The translations under genes were made by a program, and so were the position numbers. A DNA stretch of 64,000 nt from Paracoccus alcaliphilus (GTDB taxonomy: Bacteria; Pseudomonadota; Alphaproteobacteria; Rhodobacterales; Rhodobacteraceae): contig NZ_CP067124.1 in NCBI RefSeq assembly GCF_028553725.1, positions 1,436,001 through 1,500,000 on the forward strand, in the 5' to 3' direction. This document shows, in pieces, positions 48,527 to 56,512 of the stretch (the first letter of the stretch is position 1; every line of letters starts with the position of its first letter). Below the pieces are notes generated by a model, which did not search any database, was not told where the DNA came from, and saw only the letters and a program-made list of their open reading frames with translations.

Positions 48527-49278
48527 TGTGGGAGGATCTGGCGCGCCTTGTTCCGGGACTGGAATGGGCCATGGTGCTGACCTATCTGCGCGTGCAGGCC
48601 TTTATTCTGGCCCTGCCCGCCATCGGAGAGCGGACCATCCCCGCCCGCGTCAAGATCTCGCTTGCTCTGGCGGTCACGCCGTTGTTTTCCGGTCTGGCCG
48701 CCAGCCCGGAACCGCCTTCGACCATGCCGGGCATCGCCGCTCAGGCCGGCCCGGAAATCCTGATAGGCCTCGTCTGCGGCGGATTGCTGCGGCTGATGAC
48801 GCTGGCCATCGATATCGCAACCTCGGCCATCGCGGCGACGGCGTCACTGTCGCAGATCGTGGGCGTGCCGAATGAATATTCGCCGCATCCGATCGGCAAC
48901 CTGCTGCATCTGGGTGGCATCGCCGTGCTGATGGCACTTGGCCTGCCGGTGATGCTGATGCATCTGATCGCCGATAGCCTGACCCTCTGGCCGCCCGGCG
49001 AATGGCCCGGCGCAGAACTGCTGACGATGGAGGCGGTGCGCCTTCTGGCCTACAGCTTTTCGCTGGCGATGTTGCTGGCCGCGCCCTTCATTCTGGGGGG
49101 CTTTCTGTTTCAGGCGCTGTCTGGCGTCATTAACCGGGTGATGCCCGCGCTGCCCGTCGTCTTCATCGGCTCTCCGGCGGCGATCATGCTGGCGCTGATC
49201 GCGCTGGCGATCCTTGCGCCGCTGATCATCTCGCTCTGGGCTGACTCGATCCTCGATTTCATCCTGCCGGTGCCGTGA
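48523..49278 (+). CDS. fliR: Flagellar export protein FliR
   Basis: FliR is a membrane component of the export gate. The 251-residue protein has six predicted membrane segments, including VLTYLRVQAFILALPAIGER, LLRLMTLAIDIATSAIAATA and LAYSFSLAMLLAAPFILGGF. The segment GVINRVMPALPVVFIGSPAA fits the family's conserved C-terminal region. Its partner fliQ is not adjacent. Overlaps flhA by 4 bases and the flhB ATG by 1 base. Confidence 0.93.
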   Translation: MMWEDLARLVPGLEWAMVLTYLRVQAFILALPAIGERTIPARVKISLALAVTPLFSGLAASPEPPSTMPGIAAQAGPEILIGLVCGGLLRLMTLAIDIATSAIAATASLSQIVGVPNEYSPHPIGNLLHLGGIAVLMALGLPVMLMHLIADSLTLWPPGEWPGAELLTMEAVRLLAYSFSLAMLLAAPFILGGFLFQALSGVINRVMPALPVVFIGSPAAIMLALIALAILAPLIISLWADSILDFILPVP

Positions 49279-50342
49279 TGGACAAGGACAACAACGACAA
49301 GCAATACGAGGCCACCGAACAGAAACTGCGCAAGGCCCGGCAGCAGGGCGACCTGCCGCGCTCGACCGAGGTCAATGTCGCGATGATGTATCTGGGCGTC
49401 TGGCTGGCCCTGACCTTCGGCGCGGGTTTCGCGGCAAAATCATGGCTGGCAATGGCGTCCCGAACGATGGGCAGCGAACCCTGGCCGGACAGCCCGGTCA
49501 CCGGGCTGGCGCAGCCGCTGTGGCAGTCCGCGGCCATTGCCGTCATCGCGATGGCAACGGTCCCGCTGATCGCGATCATTCTGGGCCTTGTGGTGCAGAG
49601 GGCACTGGTCTTCTCGCCCCAGAAACTGGCCATCGACTTCAAGCGGATCAACCCGGTCAAGAATGCCGGGCAGAAATTCGGCAAATCGGGTCTCGTGACC
49701 TTTGCGATATCCGTCTCGAAGGCGGGGTTCGTCGGAGTCGGCGGCTGGTTTCTGTTCAGCATGCTGTGGAACCGGATGGCCGGCAGCATGCTGGGTGCGG
49801 GCGATATCTGGGTGCTGGGTTTGCCGGATCTCATGGGACGGGTACTGATCATGGCCGTCGCGATCTCGGCCGGCTTCGCGGTGCTCGATTTCCTGTGGAA
49901 GCGGTTCGAACACCTGCAAAAAAACCGCATGTCGCGCAAAGAGATGGAGGACGAACACAAGGAAGTCGAAGGCGACCCCCATATGAAGGCCGCGCGACGC
50001 CAGAAGGCTGTGGATCTGGTGTCGCGACAGATGCTGGCCGATGTCGCCAAGGCGGATGTGGTCATCGTGAACCCCACCCATTACGCCGTCGCGCTGGAAT
50101 GGAAACGGGGCAGCGGTCGCGCGCCGGTCTGTCTGGCCAAGGGCACCGACGATATCGCGGCCCTGATCCGTCAGCGCGCCCGTGATCACGATGTCCCGAT
50201 CTGGTCCGATCCCCCCAGCGCCCGCGCCATTCATGCCACGGTCCGCATCGGCGAAGAAATCCAGCGCGAACATTTTGCCGCCGTCGCCGCCGCGATCCGC
50301 TTTGCCGAGAAGATGCGTGAAAGGGCCCGCGCCGGATGGTAG
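49278..50342 (+). CDS. flhB: Flagellar export switch protein FlhB
   Basis: FlhB switches export from rod/hook to filament substrates after self-cleavage. The ATG at 49278 gives 354 residues starting MDKDNNDKQYEATEQKLRKA, the usual FlhB opening. Four membrane segments follow, then the cytoplasmic part with MSRKEMEDEHKEVEGDPHMK. The intact autocleavage motif NPTH lies near residue 265 (VVIVNPTHYAVALEWKRGSG). Length and motifs are normal, so the switch should be functional if the system is complete. Confidence 0.95.
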   Translation: MDKDNNDKQYEATEQKLRKARQQGDLPRSTEVNVAMMYLGVWLALTFGAGFAAKSWLAMASRTMGSEPWPDSPVTGLAQPLWQSAAIAVIAMATVPLIAIILGLVVQRALVFSPQKLAIDFKRINPVKNAGQKFGKSGLVTFAISVSKAGFVGVGGWFLFSMLWNRMAGSMLGAGDIWVLGLPDLMGRVLIMAVAISAGFAVLDFLWKRFEHLQKNRMSRKEMEDEHKEVEGDPHMKAARRQKAVDLVSRQMLADVAKADVVIVNPTHYAVALEWKRGSGRAPVCLAKGTDDIAALIRQRARDHDVPIWSDPPSARAIHATVRIGEEIQREHFAAVAAAIRFAEKMRERARAGW

Positions 50343-50701
50343 GGCAACGCGCAAAACTGGCCCAGCTCGAACGTCTGGCCCGCCTCAAGGCAGAGCGTGA
50401 GCTGAAAAAGTTCGCCGCCTTCAGTGAACATATGACCGTGGCGCAGCGGCATGTCGATTCACTGCAAACCGCATTGCGACAATGCTATGATAACAGCGCC
50501 CCCCTTTCAGTGCCCGAAGCCAGGATGGCGAACGCCCAATCCGCACGCTCCGCACGAGAACTGTCCCGTGCCAAGGCGGAGCTGGAGCGCATCAAGCCCC
50601 GTTTCGAAAAAATGCGCGACCAGGCCGCCCGCGAATTCGGCCGCGCCGAAGTTTTGCTGCAACTGGCAGAGACCGCAAGAAAAACGCTCCATCGGTTCTA
50701 G
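50336..50701 (+). CDS. FliJ-like coiled-coil flagellar protein, 3' end defined by an IS
   Basis: This 121-residue protein is basic, almost wholly helical and rich in Ala, Arg, Lys and Glu (LAQLERLARLKAERELKKFA, RSARELSRAKAELERIKPRF), like FliJ-type export chaperones. It overlaps flhB by 7 bases. The stop codon TAG is built from the TA target (50699-50700) and the first base of IS630 element A. The original gene may have continued further, so this could be a truncated form. FliJ identity is by position and composition. Confidence 0.6.
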   Translation: MVGQRAKLAQLERLARLKAERELKKFAAFSEHMTVAQRHVDSLQTALRQCYDNSAPLSVPEARMANAQSARSARELSRAKAELERIKPRFEKMRDQAAREFGRAEVLLQLAETARKTLHRF

Positions 50702-51897
50702 TCATCTGAATCTAAAGTTCGGCACATAGATTTTGCTGTGTTTTCTGGCAGAAGCGTTTGACGGATGCGAGGATTTCGTCGGCGGATTTGACCCATCGAT
50801 AGGGCTTGGGGTTCTCGTTGTGCGCGCTGATGAAGGCGGCGATGTCCGCTTCCAGGTCGGCGGTGGAGCGGTGGACACCCCGTTGCAGTTGCTCGCGGGT
50901 CAGTTCCGCGAACCAGCGCTCCACCTGGTTGATCCAGCTCGCCGAGGTGGGCGTGAAGTGGACATGCCAGTGCGGGCGGCGCGCGAGCCAGGCCTTGATC
51001 TTCGGCGTCTTGTGGGTGGCGTAGTTGTCCATCACCAGATGCACGTCCCATCCTTGTGGCATGGCTGTATCGATCCGCTTCAGGAAGTCGAGGAACTCGG
51101 TCGCCCGGTGGCGCTTGTCGCATTCGCCGATCACCGCCCCTGTCGCGATGTCGAGCGCCGCAAACAGCGAGGTCGTGCCATGACGGATGTAGCTGTGGGT
51201 TCTGCGTTCGGCGACACCCGGCGCCATCGGAAGCACCGGTTGGTTCCGATCCAGCGCCTGGATCTGCGTTCGCGGGCGGCTCGAACCGGTGGCGCTCGCC
51301 CGCTCACTCTCGTCCACGCACAGCACGATGGCCCGGTTCGGTGGGGCCATGTAAAGGCCGACGATATCCTGCACCTTGTCGACAAACAGCGGATCGGTCG
51401 AGAGCTTGAAGGTCTCGCTCCGATGCGGCTGCAGTCCGAAGGCGGCCCAGATCCGGCGGATCGTGGTATGAGACAGGCCCGTCGCCGCAGCCATCGAACG
51501 GATCGACCAATGGGTGGCGTCCTTCGGCGTGGTGTTCAGCGTCCGCTCGATGACCTCGGCCACCTGAACGTCCGATACCGTGCGGGGCCGGCCGGGACGA
51601 TATTCGTCGGTGAGACCTTCAATCCGGGCCTTCGCGAACCGTCTGCGCCACTTGCCGACAGTATGCTCATGCCCTCCGAGCCGCGCGCCGATCTCCTTGC
51701 TTTGCTAGCCCTTCCGCGCAGAGCAGAACCATCCGGCATCGGTCCGACAGCGACCGCGCGGCCTTGTGCCGCCGAACCTGCGCCTCGAGAAAGTCGCGCT
51801 CATCGGTACTCAGAACCACCTCGTCCGCCACTCGACCAACCATATCATCCCTCCGAAATCGTCAGGGTCAATGATATGAACTACAGTTCCAGGTGAC
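50701..51897 (-). mobile_element. IS630-type element A, full-length copy 2
   Basis: This is a 1197-bp element with imperfect terminal inverted repeats (GTCATCTGAATCT and GTCACCTGGAACT) and TA on both sides (50699-50700 and 51898-51899). It is the same element as the truncated copy at 38219-38771 and has the same orientation, so the flagellar cluster is enclosed by direct repeats. The transposase frame is broken. Confidence 0.88.
50712..51843 (-). pseudogene. IS630-type transposase, frame-interrupted
   Basis: The first frame (51843 to 51667) gives MVGRVADEVVLSTDERDFLE then [15 protein letters not shown] and ends early. The second frame (51704 to 50712) holds [20 protein letters not shown] and the whole DDE core: [40 protein letters not shown] and [21 protein letters not shown] +1 shift near 51700 would be needed to join them. 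The same shift occurs in copy 1, so it is either inherited damage or a programmed frameshift. Confidence 0.8.
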
Positions 51898-51900
51898 TAG

Positions 51901-52326
51901 CTGTTTGATCCCACGGTTTGATGATGCGCTGTTTTCTCAGCCTTGGAAGGAAGCATTATGGGGCAAATTCGTCACGGGAGCGCCACGACCACGCATGCCG
52001 TCAGAGCTGCAATACAGCGATCGCAAGCTTCGCTCGCGCAGCTGAGCCAAGAGCTCGGTATCAATCCCAAGACCGTCGCGAAGTGGCGCAAGCGCGCGAC
52101 GGTAGAGGATCTGAATACCGGGCCGAAGGAGCCGCGGTCGACCGTTCTCACGGAAGCTGAAGAGGCAATGATCGTCGCATTCCGACGGCATATGTTACAA
52201 CTTCGTACGCAGGCTCAAGACCCTCAACGGTCTCACACCCTACGAATACATCTGCAAAATCTGGACTTCAGAGCCAAATCGATTCATCTTAAATCCGATC
52301 CACCAATTGCCGGGACTGAACACCTA
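51901..52326 (+). pseudogene. IS481-type transposase with internal deletion
   Basis: The N-terminal helix-turn-helix part from the ATG at 51958 is well preserved (MGQIRHGSATTTHAVRAAIQ, then LSQELGINPKTVAKWRKRAT, ending AEEAMIVAFRRH). Near 52195 the sequence jumps, in another frame, to the C-terminal tail YNFVRRLKTLNGLTPYEYIC and RFILNPIHQLPGLNT. The catalytic core is missing. The likely element end, TGTTTGATCC, lies 2 bases after the TA beside IS630 copy 2. The remnant ends at a TA (52325-52326) where IS3-type sequence begins. Confidence 0.8.
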
Positions 52327-52963
52327 TCTGGTTGCCATCATGGATTGGCACACCCGAATGGTTCCGGCTTGGCGCATCTCGAACATCGAGCCATGGTCCG
52401 CCACCGGTCCGGGGACCATGGCGAGGGAGGCCGATTTCTGCGTCGAGGCGCTGAACGAGGCGGTCTACTGCTTCGGCACGTCCGGGATCACGAACACCGA
52501 TCAGGGCAGCCAATTCATCTCTTTCGCCTGGACCGACCGCCTGCGCCGCACCGGCACTCGCATCCCGATGGACGGAAAGGGACATTTCCTCGACAGTATC
52601 TTCATCGAAAGGCTGTGGTGGACACTGAAATACGAGTGCGTCTACCTGCATGCCGGGGAGACCGGATCAGAAGCGAAGGTGGGCATCCGGAAACGAAACC
52701 CAACCCGATCAGCAGGTGCAGAGAGCAGCTTAATTTACGCCAGATCCTGTCCAATGATCGTGGCGGCGCTCAACTTCACCAGACCGCACGGTGCCTTCAA
52801 CGGAAGAACGACTCACGAGGCGCTCCGTGAGAAGCTGCAATTACAACACCAGATGTCCCAAAGTGCCTGCGGATTACGGGCGTCAAGCCAGCCACCTGAA
52901 CCCATGCATTCGCATGTGGAACCTGCCTCCAGGAGACTTGCACCATGCCGGGCCGACCGTTGA
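52307..52963 (+). pseudogene. IS3-type orfB C-terminal half fused to IS481 and unknown tails (chimeric ORF)
   Basis: One open frame of 218 codons starts in the IS481 tail (MPGLNT) and runs into the integrase core of an IS3 orfB. It contains YLVAIMDWHTR, TNTDQGSQFISFAWTDRLRR and FLDSIFIERLWW. The DDE triad is complete, with 35 residues between the second Asp and the Glu. An in-frame insert (EPWSATGPGTMARE) lies after WRISNI. The IS3 part ends near ETGSEAK and is followed by NFTRPHGAFNGRTTHEALRE from another transposase. It lacks an N-terminal DNA-binding domain, so it is probably inactive. Confidence 0.75.
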
Positions 52964-52990
52964 GTAATGATCGTCAGATGGCGGGCGACA

Positions 52991-53725
52991 CTACATCTCG
53001 GTCACGGTTTGCAGTCGGTCCTGCACCAGCCCGCTGATGCGCGCCAGATCCGCGGCCACCGCGTGGCCTGCCAGATGATCCCGTGCCAGCGCTGATGCCG
53101 CCGATTCCAGTGGCTGATCATGCGATGACCGGGCCACCCCGGCCAGAAAACGGGCGATATAGTCGATGGCATTCGTGTCGCGCGCATTGGCCAGAATGTC
53201 GGCAATATGGATCAGGTCGTCGCGCAGGCCCGAACTGTCGGGCTTGATCACCTCGTCGGGCAGCAGGCGCGGGCCGATGCCCTGCGCCTCGGGCGGCAGG
53301 GCCTGAAGGATGGTCTGCTGGAACAGCGCAAGGCTTTCCACCGGCTTGGCCAGAAACCCGTCCGCCCCCGCATCCATCGCCGCCTTGCGCATATCGGGAT
53401 CGCCCGACATGCCCAGAACGACCGGCACCCTCGGCTCGGCCTGCGTCATGTGACGGATCAGTTCGGCGCCGTCGCCATCGGGCAGGCCCAGATCGACGAT
53501 CACCACCGCCGGGCGATAGGTCTGAAGGTGCCGCGCCGCCGAGCGCCGGCAGTCGGCCCGGCGGATCCGCGCGCCAGAGCGCAGGCAGAGCAGTCGCACA
53601 GCCTCGCTCGCCAGTCGCGAATCCTCGACCACCAGCAGGGTCAGCCCGGTCAGCGGGCGCCCCGGCAGGGACATGCGCCACATCGGCAATGCGTCCGATG
53701 GCGCGGTTCCGGTTTCTGTCAGCAT
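52991..53725 (-). CDS. Response regulator receiver protein
   Basis: This 244-residue protein has a receiver domain with acidic pocket VVEDSRLA (residues 32-39), phospho-acceptor Asp78 in VVIVDLGLPDGDGAE, Ser107 and Lys127 in FLAKPVES. The C-terminal roughly 100 residues are helical (IADILANARDTNAIDYIARF) and match no output domain I know. They have no DNA-binding look, so it may act through protein contact. AAAGGAT precedes the ATG. It is the first ordinary gene to the right of the IS debris, and no histidine kinase is adjacent. Confidence 0.85.
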   Translation of the reverse strand: MLTETGTAPSDALPMWRMSLPGRPLTGLTLLVVEDSRLASEAVRLLCLRSGARIRRADCRRSAARHLQTYRPAVVIVDLGLPDGDGAELIRHMTQAEPRVPVVLGMSGDPDMRKAAMDAGADGFLAKPVESLALFQQTILQALPPEAQGIGPRLLPDEVIKPDSSGLRDDLIHIADILANARDTNAIDYIARFLAGVARSSHDQPLESAASALARDHLAGHAVAADLARISGLVQDRLQTVTEM

Positions 53726-53857
53726 ATCCTTTCCTTTCCGAATCGGTTGCAGGACCAGTAAACGCCGTCTTCGCTAAGAAGCGGTTAATGGCCGCAGGCC
53801 AAACTGCTTTTCCTTGGGCGCAGGACGGCCTACAAACCCCCGAAACGGAGGTTTGAG

Positions 53858-54262
53858 ATGATCGGACGACTGAATCACGTGGCGATCGCGGTCCCGGATC
53901 TGAAGGCGGCGGCGGCGCAGTATGAAAACACCCTGGGCGCGACGGTGGGCGCACCGCAGGACGAGCCCGACCACGGCGTCACCGTCGTCTTCATCGAACT
54001 GCCGAACACCAAGATCGAATTGCTGTATCCTCTGGGCGAGGACAGCCCGATCAAGGGCTTTCTGGACAAGAACCCCTCGGGGGGCATCCATCACATGTGT
54101 TTCGAGGTCGAGGATATCATCGCCGCGCGCGACAAGCTGAAATCCGAAGGCGCGCGGGTGCTGGGTACGGCTGAGCCGAAGATCGGCGCCCATGGCAAGC
54201 CGGTGCTGTTCCTGCATCCCAAGGACTTCAACGGCTGCCTGATCGAACTGGAGCAAGTCTGA
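53858..54262 (+). CDS. mce: Methylmalonyl-CoA epimerase
   Basis: The epimerase converts (S)- to (R)-methylmalonyl-CoA between propionyl-CoA carboxylase and methylmalonyl-CoA mutase. The 134-residue vicinal-oxygen-chelate protein starts MIGRLNHVAIAVPDLKAAAA with the first metal-ligand histidine. GGIHHMCFEVEDIIAARDKL supplies the second histidine region, and the terminal CLIELEQV the glutamate. A strong GGAGG precedes the ATG. It overlaps the DUF1467 gene by 1 base. It fits functionally with mmsA, which produces propionyl-CoA. Confidence 0.93.
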   Translation: MIGRLNHVAIAVPDLKAAAAQYENTLGATVGAPQDEPDHGVTVVFIELPNTKIELLYPLGEDSPIKGFLDKNPSGGIHHMCFEVEDIIAARDKLKSEGARVLGTAEPKIGAHGKPVLFLHPKDFNGCLIELEQV

Positions 54263-54531
54263 TGAACCTGACCGGCGGCATCGTCCTTTATGCGTCCCTG
54301 TGGTTTCTGACCCTGTTCGTGGTCATGCCGATCGGCCAGCGCAGTCAGGCCGATATGGGGCAGATCGTGCCGGGAACCCCGGCTGGCGCGCCCGCGAATC
54401 TGAACTGGCGGCGCAAGCTGCTGTGGACGACGCTGGTGACATCCATCCTGTGGGGAATCATCGCATGGGTGATCCTTGGCGGTTTCGTCACCCGCGCGGA
54501 TATCGCGAATCTGGACCATCTGCTGCGCTGA
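54262..54531 (+). CDS. DUF1467 family membrane protein
   Basis: This 89-residue protein has two membrane segments (GGIVLYASLWFLTLFVVMPI and TLVTSILWGIIAWVILGGFV) joined by a hydrophilic loop with MGQIVPGTPAGAP. This DUF1467 protein commonly follows methylmalonyl-CoA epimerase in alphaproteobacteria. Its function is unknown. Its ATG overlaps the epimerase stop by 1 base, and its end runs 44 bases into the convergent EI24 gene. Confidence 0.85.
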   Translation: MNLTGGIVLYASLWFLTLFVVMPIGQRSQADMGQIVPGTPAGAPANLNWRRKLLWTTLVTSILWGIIAWVILGGFVTRADIANLDHLLR

Positions 54532-55204
54532 TCAGGTGGAACAGATGGGTAAAGGCCGCCGCCGCCAGCAAGGGCATGGCGATATTCACCAAGGGCAGTG
54601 ACAGGGCCACGGCGACCATTGCCCCGGCCAGCGTGACGCGCCCGGCATGGGCCTTGCGCAGAGCCGTCGCGGCAGGGGCGTCCATATGCCTGCGCGCGGC
54701 CATCTGAAAGAACTCTCGCCCCAGCAGCCAGCCATTGGCGCCGAAGAACAGGATCGGCGTCAGCGGCCCGGCAAAGGGCGCCAGCATCAGCGACAGCAGC
54801 GTGACCCCCAGCACCGCCAGCACCACCGCCAGAGATTCCAGCACTCCGTCCAGAAAATCGGGAGAGCGGCCCCGGCGCGCGGGATAGTGGATCTCTTCGA
54901 CCTTGTCGGCGACCTGATCGGTGAACAGTCCGGCAAAGCCCGCCGCGACCGGGGCCATCAGAAAGATGCCCAGCACCGGCAGCAGCGCCAACGAGCCCCA
55001 GGACAGGGTATCGCCCAGATCCAGCCTGCCGATCCAGGGCAGGCTGATCGCGCCGGTGACGAAGTATCGGATCGCCCAGAAGATCGCCGCCTGCAACGCG
55101 ATCAGCAGCGCCAGCGTCAGCCCCAGCCCCATCAGCGCCAGCGACAGGATGCGCGGGCGCAGCAGGTCGGCCCATGCCAGCGCCACCGCGCGCAGGATGG
55201 TCAT
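54488..55204 (-). CDS. EI24/CysZ-like membrane protein
   Basis: The ATG at 55204 gives 238 residues with four or more membrane segments (LSLALMGLGLTLALLIALQA, LALLPVLGIFLMAPVAAGFA, VLAVLGVTLLSLMLAPFAGP). The motif LTPILFFGANGWLLGREFF is typical of the EI24 domain shared with the sulfate transporter CysZ. Sulfate transport in this organism is not established. The ATG overlaps the stop of the nitroreductase gene (ATGA), so the two are coupled; the 3' end overlaps the DUF1467 gene head-to-head. Confidence 0.82.
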   Translation of the reverse strand: MTILRAVALAWADLLRPRILSLALMGLGLTLALLIALQAAIFWAIRYFVTGAISLPWIGRLDLGDTLSWGSLALLPVLGIFLMAPVAAGFAGLFTDQVADKVEEIHYPARRGRSPDFLDGVLESLAVVLAVLGVTLLSLMLAPFAGPLTPILFFGANGWLLGREFFQMAARRHMDAPAATALRKAHAGRVTLAGAMVAVALSLPLVNIAMPLLAAAAFTHLFHLISAADGPDSRYPRG

Positions 55205-55773
55205 TCCAGCCAGCTTGTCTTGGCGGCGATATCGGGGCGGGGACGCTCGGGCGGCGGGGTGCCGCGGCTGCCGATATGGACCAGCCCGGCCACACGCTCG
55301 GACGGTTTCACGCCCAGATGGGCTTCGGCAAAGGCCTGGTTCAGCGCGGCATGGCCGGTCAGCCAGGCCGCACCCCAGCCCGCGGCCAGCGCCGCGTTCA
55401 CCAGCCCCAGACAGACCGCCCCGGCGGACAGGATCTGTTCCCATTCGGGCACTTTCGGGCTGTCCACTGGCGACGAGATCACCGCCACCACCACTGGCGA
55501 ATCGAAGGCCGAGGCCGCCTTGTCCGCCGCCGCCTGATCCTGCCCGCCAGCCAGAACCTCCTGGTGCAGGACCGGTTTCAGCCGGTCCAGCGCCGCGCGG
55601 GTCAGCACGACGAAACGCCACGGCTCCAGCTTGCCATGATCGGGCGCCCGCGCGGCCAGAACCAGCAGCTCAGTGATCTGGTCGGGATCGGGGGCGGGAC
55701 CGGTCAAAAGCTTGGGCGGATGCGACCTGCGAGCGGCCAGAAAGGCCAGCGCGGCCTCGTTGCGATGTTCCAT
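55201..55773 (-). CDS. Nitroreductase family protein (YdjA-like)
   Basis: This FMN-dependent oxidoreductase has 190 residues from the ATG at 55773, preceded by AGGAGACC. Seen: the flavin-phosphate segment FLAARRSHPPKLL, the AARAPDHGKLEPWRFVVL motif of the short YdjA/TdcY-type branch, and VNAALAAGWGAAWLTGHAAL. The natural substrate is unknown for this branch. It is co-transcribed with the EI24-type gene. Confidence 0.87.
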   Translation of the reverse strand: MEHRNEAALAFLAARRSHPPKLLTGPAPDPDQITELLVLAARAPDHGKLEPWRFVVLTRAALDRLKPVLHQEVLAGGQDQAAADKAASAFDSPVVVAVISSPVDSPKVPEWEQILSAGAVCLGLVNAALAAGWGAAWLTGHAALNQAFAEAHLGVKPSERVAGLVHIGSRGTPPPERPRPDIAAKTSWLE

Positions 55774-55877
55774 GAGGGTCTCCTCCTGCGGGGTTGCCAT
55801 GTTCTTTGCAGAGCGACGGGCGGGACGCAAGCAAGCCGCACTTGCGAAGGGCGCCGACAGCCGCGATCATCGGCGCC

Positions 55878-56132
55878 ATGAACGACCCGGACCTGAGCCA
55901 TCTTGCCCATGAGGGCGCCCAGATCGCCATTCGCGTGACGCCGCGCGCGCGGCGCAACGCGATCACCGTCGAGGACGGCGCGATCCGCATCCATGTCACC
56001 GCCGTGCCCGAGGACGGCAAGGCCAATCAGGCGGTGGTCAAGCTGCTGGCCCGTGCGCTTGGCGTGGCGAAATCGCGGCTGACCCTGCTGCGTGGGGCCA
56101 CCTCACGCGACAAGCTGTTCCGGCTGGACTAA
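55878..56132 (+). CDS. DUF167 (YggU) family protein
   Basis: The ATG at 55878 gives an 84-residue protein that matches the YggU family: IAIRVTPRARRNAITVEDGA, then VPEDGKANQAVVKLLARALG, then LLRGATSRDKLFRL. The family has a known fold but no assigned function. The frame is open upstream to 55794 inside the divergent nitroreductase leader, without family character. It converges on the small acidic protein gene with a 4-base overlap. Confidence 0.88.
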   Translation: MNDPDLSHLAHEGAQIAIRVTPRARRNAITVEDGAIRIHVTAVPEDGKANQAVVKLLARALGVAKSRLTLLRGATSRDKLFRLD

Positions 56133-56374
56133 TCCAGATTCTCGACCCGGTAATTCCCCTCGGGCAGGTTCAGCGCCAGCCGCAACTCGGTCAGCTGCTG
56201 CATGGTGAAGGTGATGCGCATCACCTCGTCATTGGTCGGGTTCACCTGTTCCAGCACGACCCGGTCGTCGAAGGTCAGAATCACCACATCTTCGTTCAGG
56301 GGGCGTGAATTTGGCTCGGCCTCGTCGATCAGGGTGATGACGGTGGCGTCGAAATCATGCTCGATGGTGAACAT
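56129..56374 (-). CDS. Small acidic protein of unknown function
   Basis: This 81-residue acidic protein (MFTIEHDFDATVITLIDEAE, then LNEDVVILTFDDRVVLEQVN) has a mixed alpha/beta pattern and no membrane segment. The ATG at 56374 is fixed by an excellent ribosome binding site, AAGGAGG. I know similar short proteins in Rhodobacteraceae only as hypothetical. It is divergent from the M48 protease gene. Confidence 0.75.
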   Translation of the reverse strand: MFTIEHDFDATVITLIDEAEPNSRPLNEDVVILTFDDRVVLEQVNPTNDEVMRITFTMQQLTELRLALNLPEGNYRVENLD

Positions 56375-56512
56375 CCGGTCCTCCTTGGCTGGCCCGACAA
56401 TCGCGTGAATGATGCCTGTGGGCAAGCAGTCGGGTTTGCGCCTGTGCCGAGAGGGCTTTAAGATGGCGGTGAAGGCGCGGATGAACCGCGTCCGCAGGAA
56501 TGAGGTGCAGGG

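Noticed and set aside
40743..50342. Type III secretion injectisome instead of flagellum
   Set aside because: FliF, FliL, FliN and MotA are flagellum-specific, and FlhA, FlhB, FliP and FliR match flagellar family lengths and motifs.
53832..53855. AAACC...GGTTT hairpin before methylmalonyl-CoA epimerase as a riboswitch
   Set aside because: The right arm is simply the ribosome binding site GGAGG, the stem is short and no aptamer pattern is recognisable.
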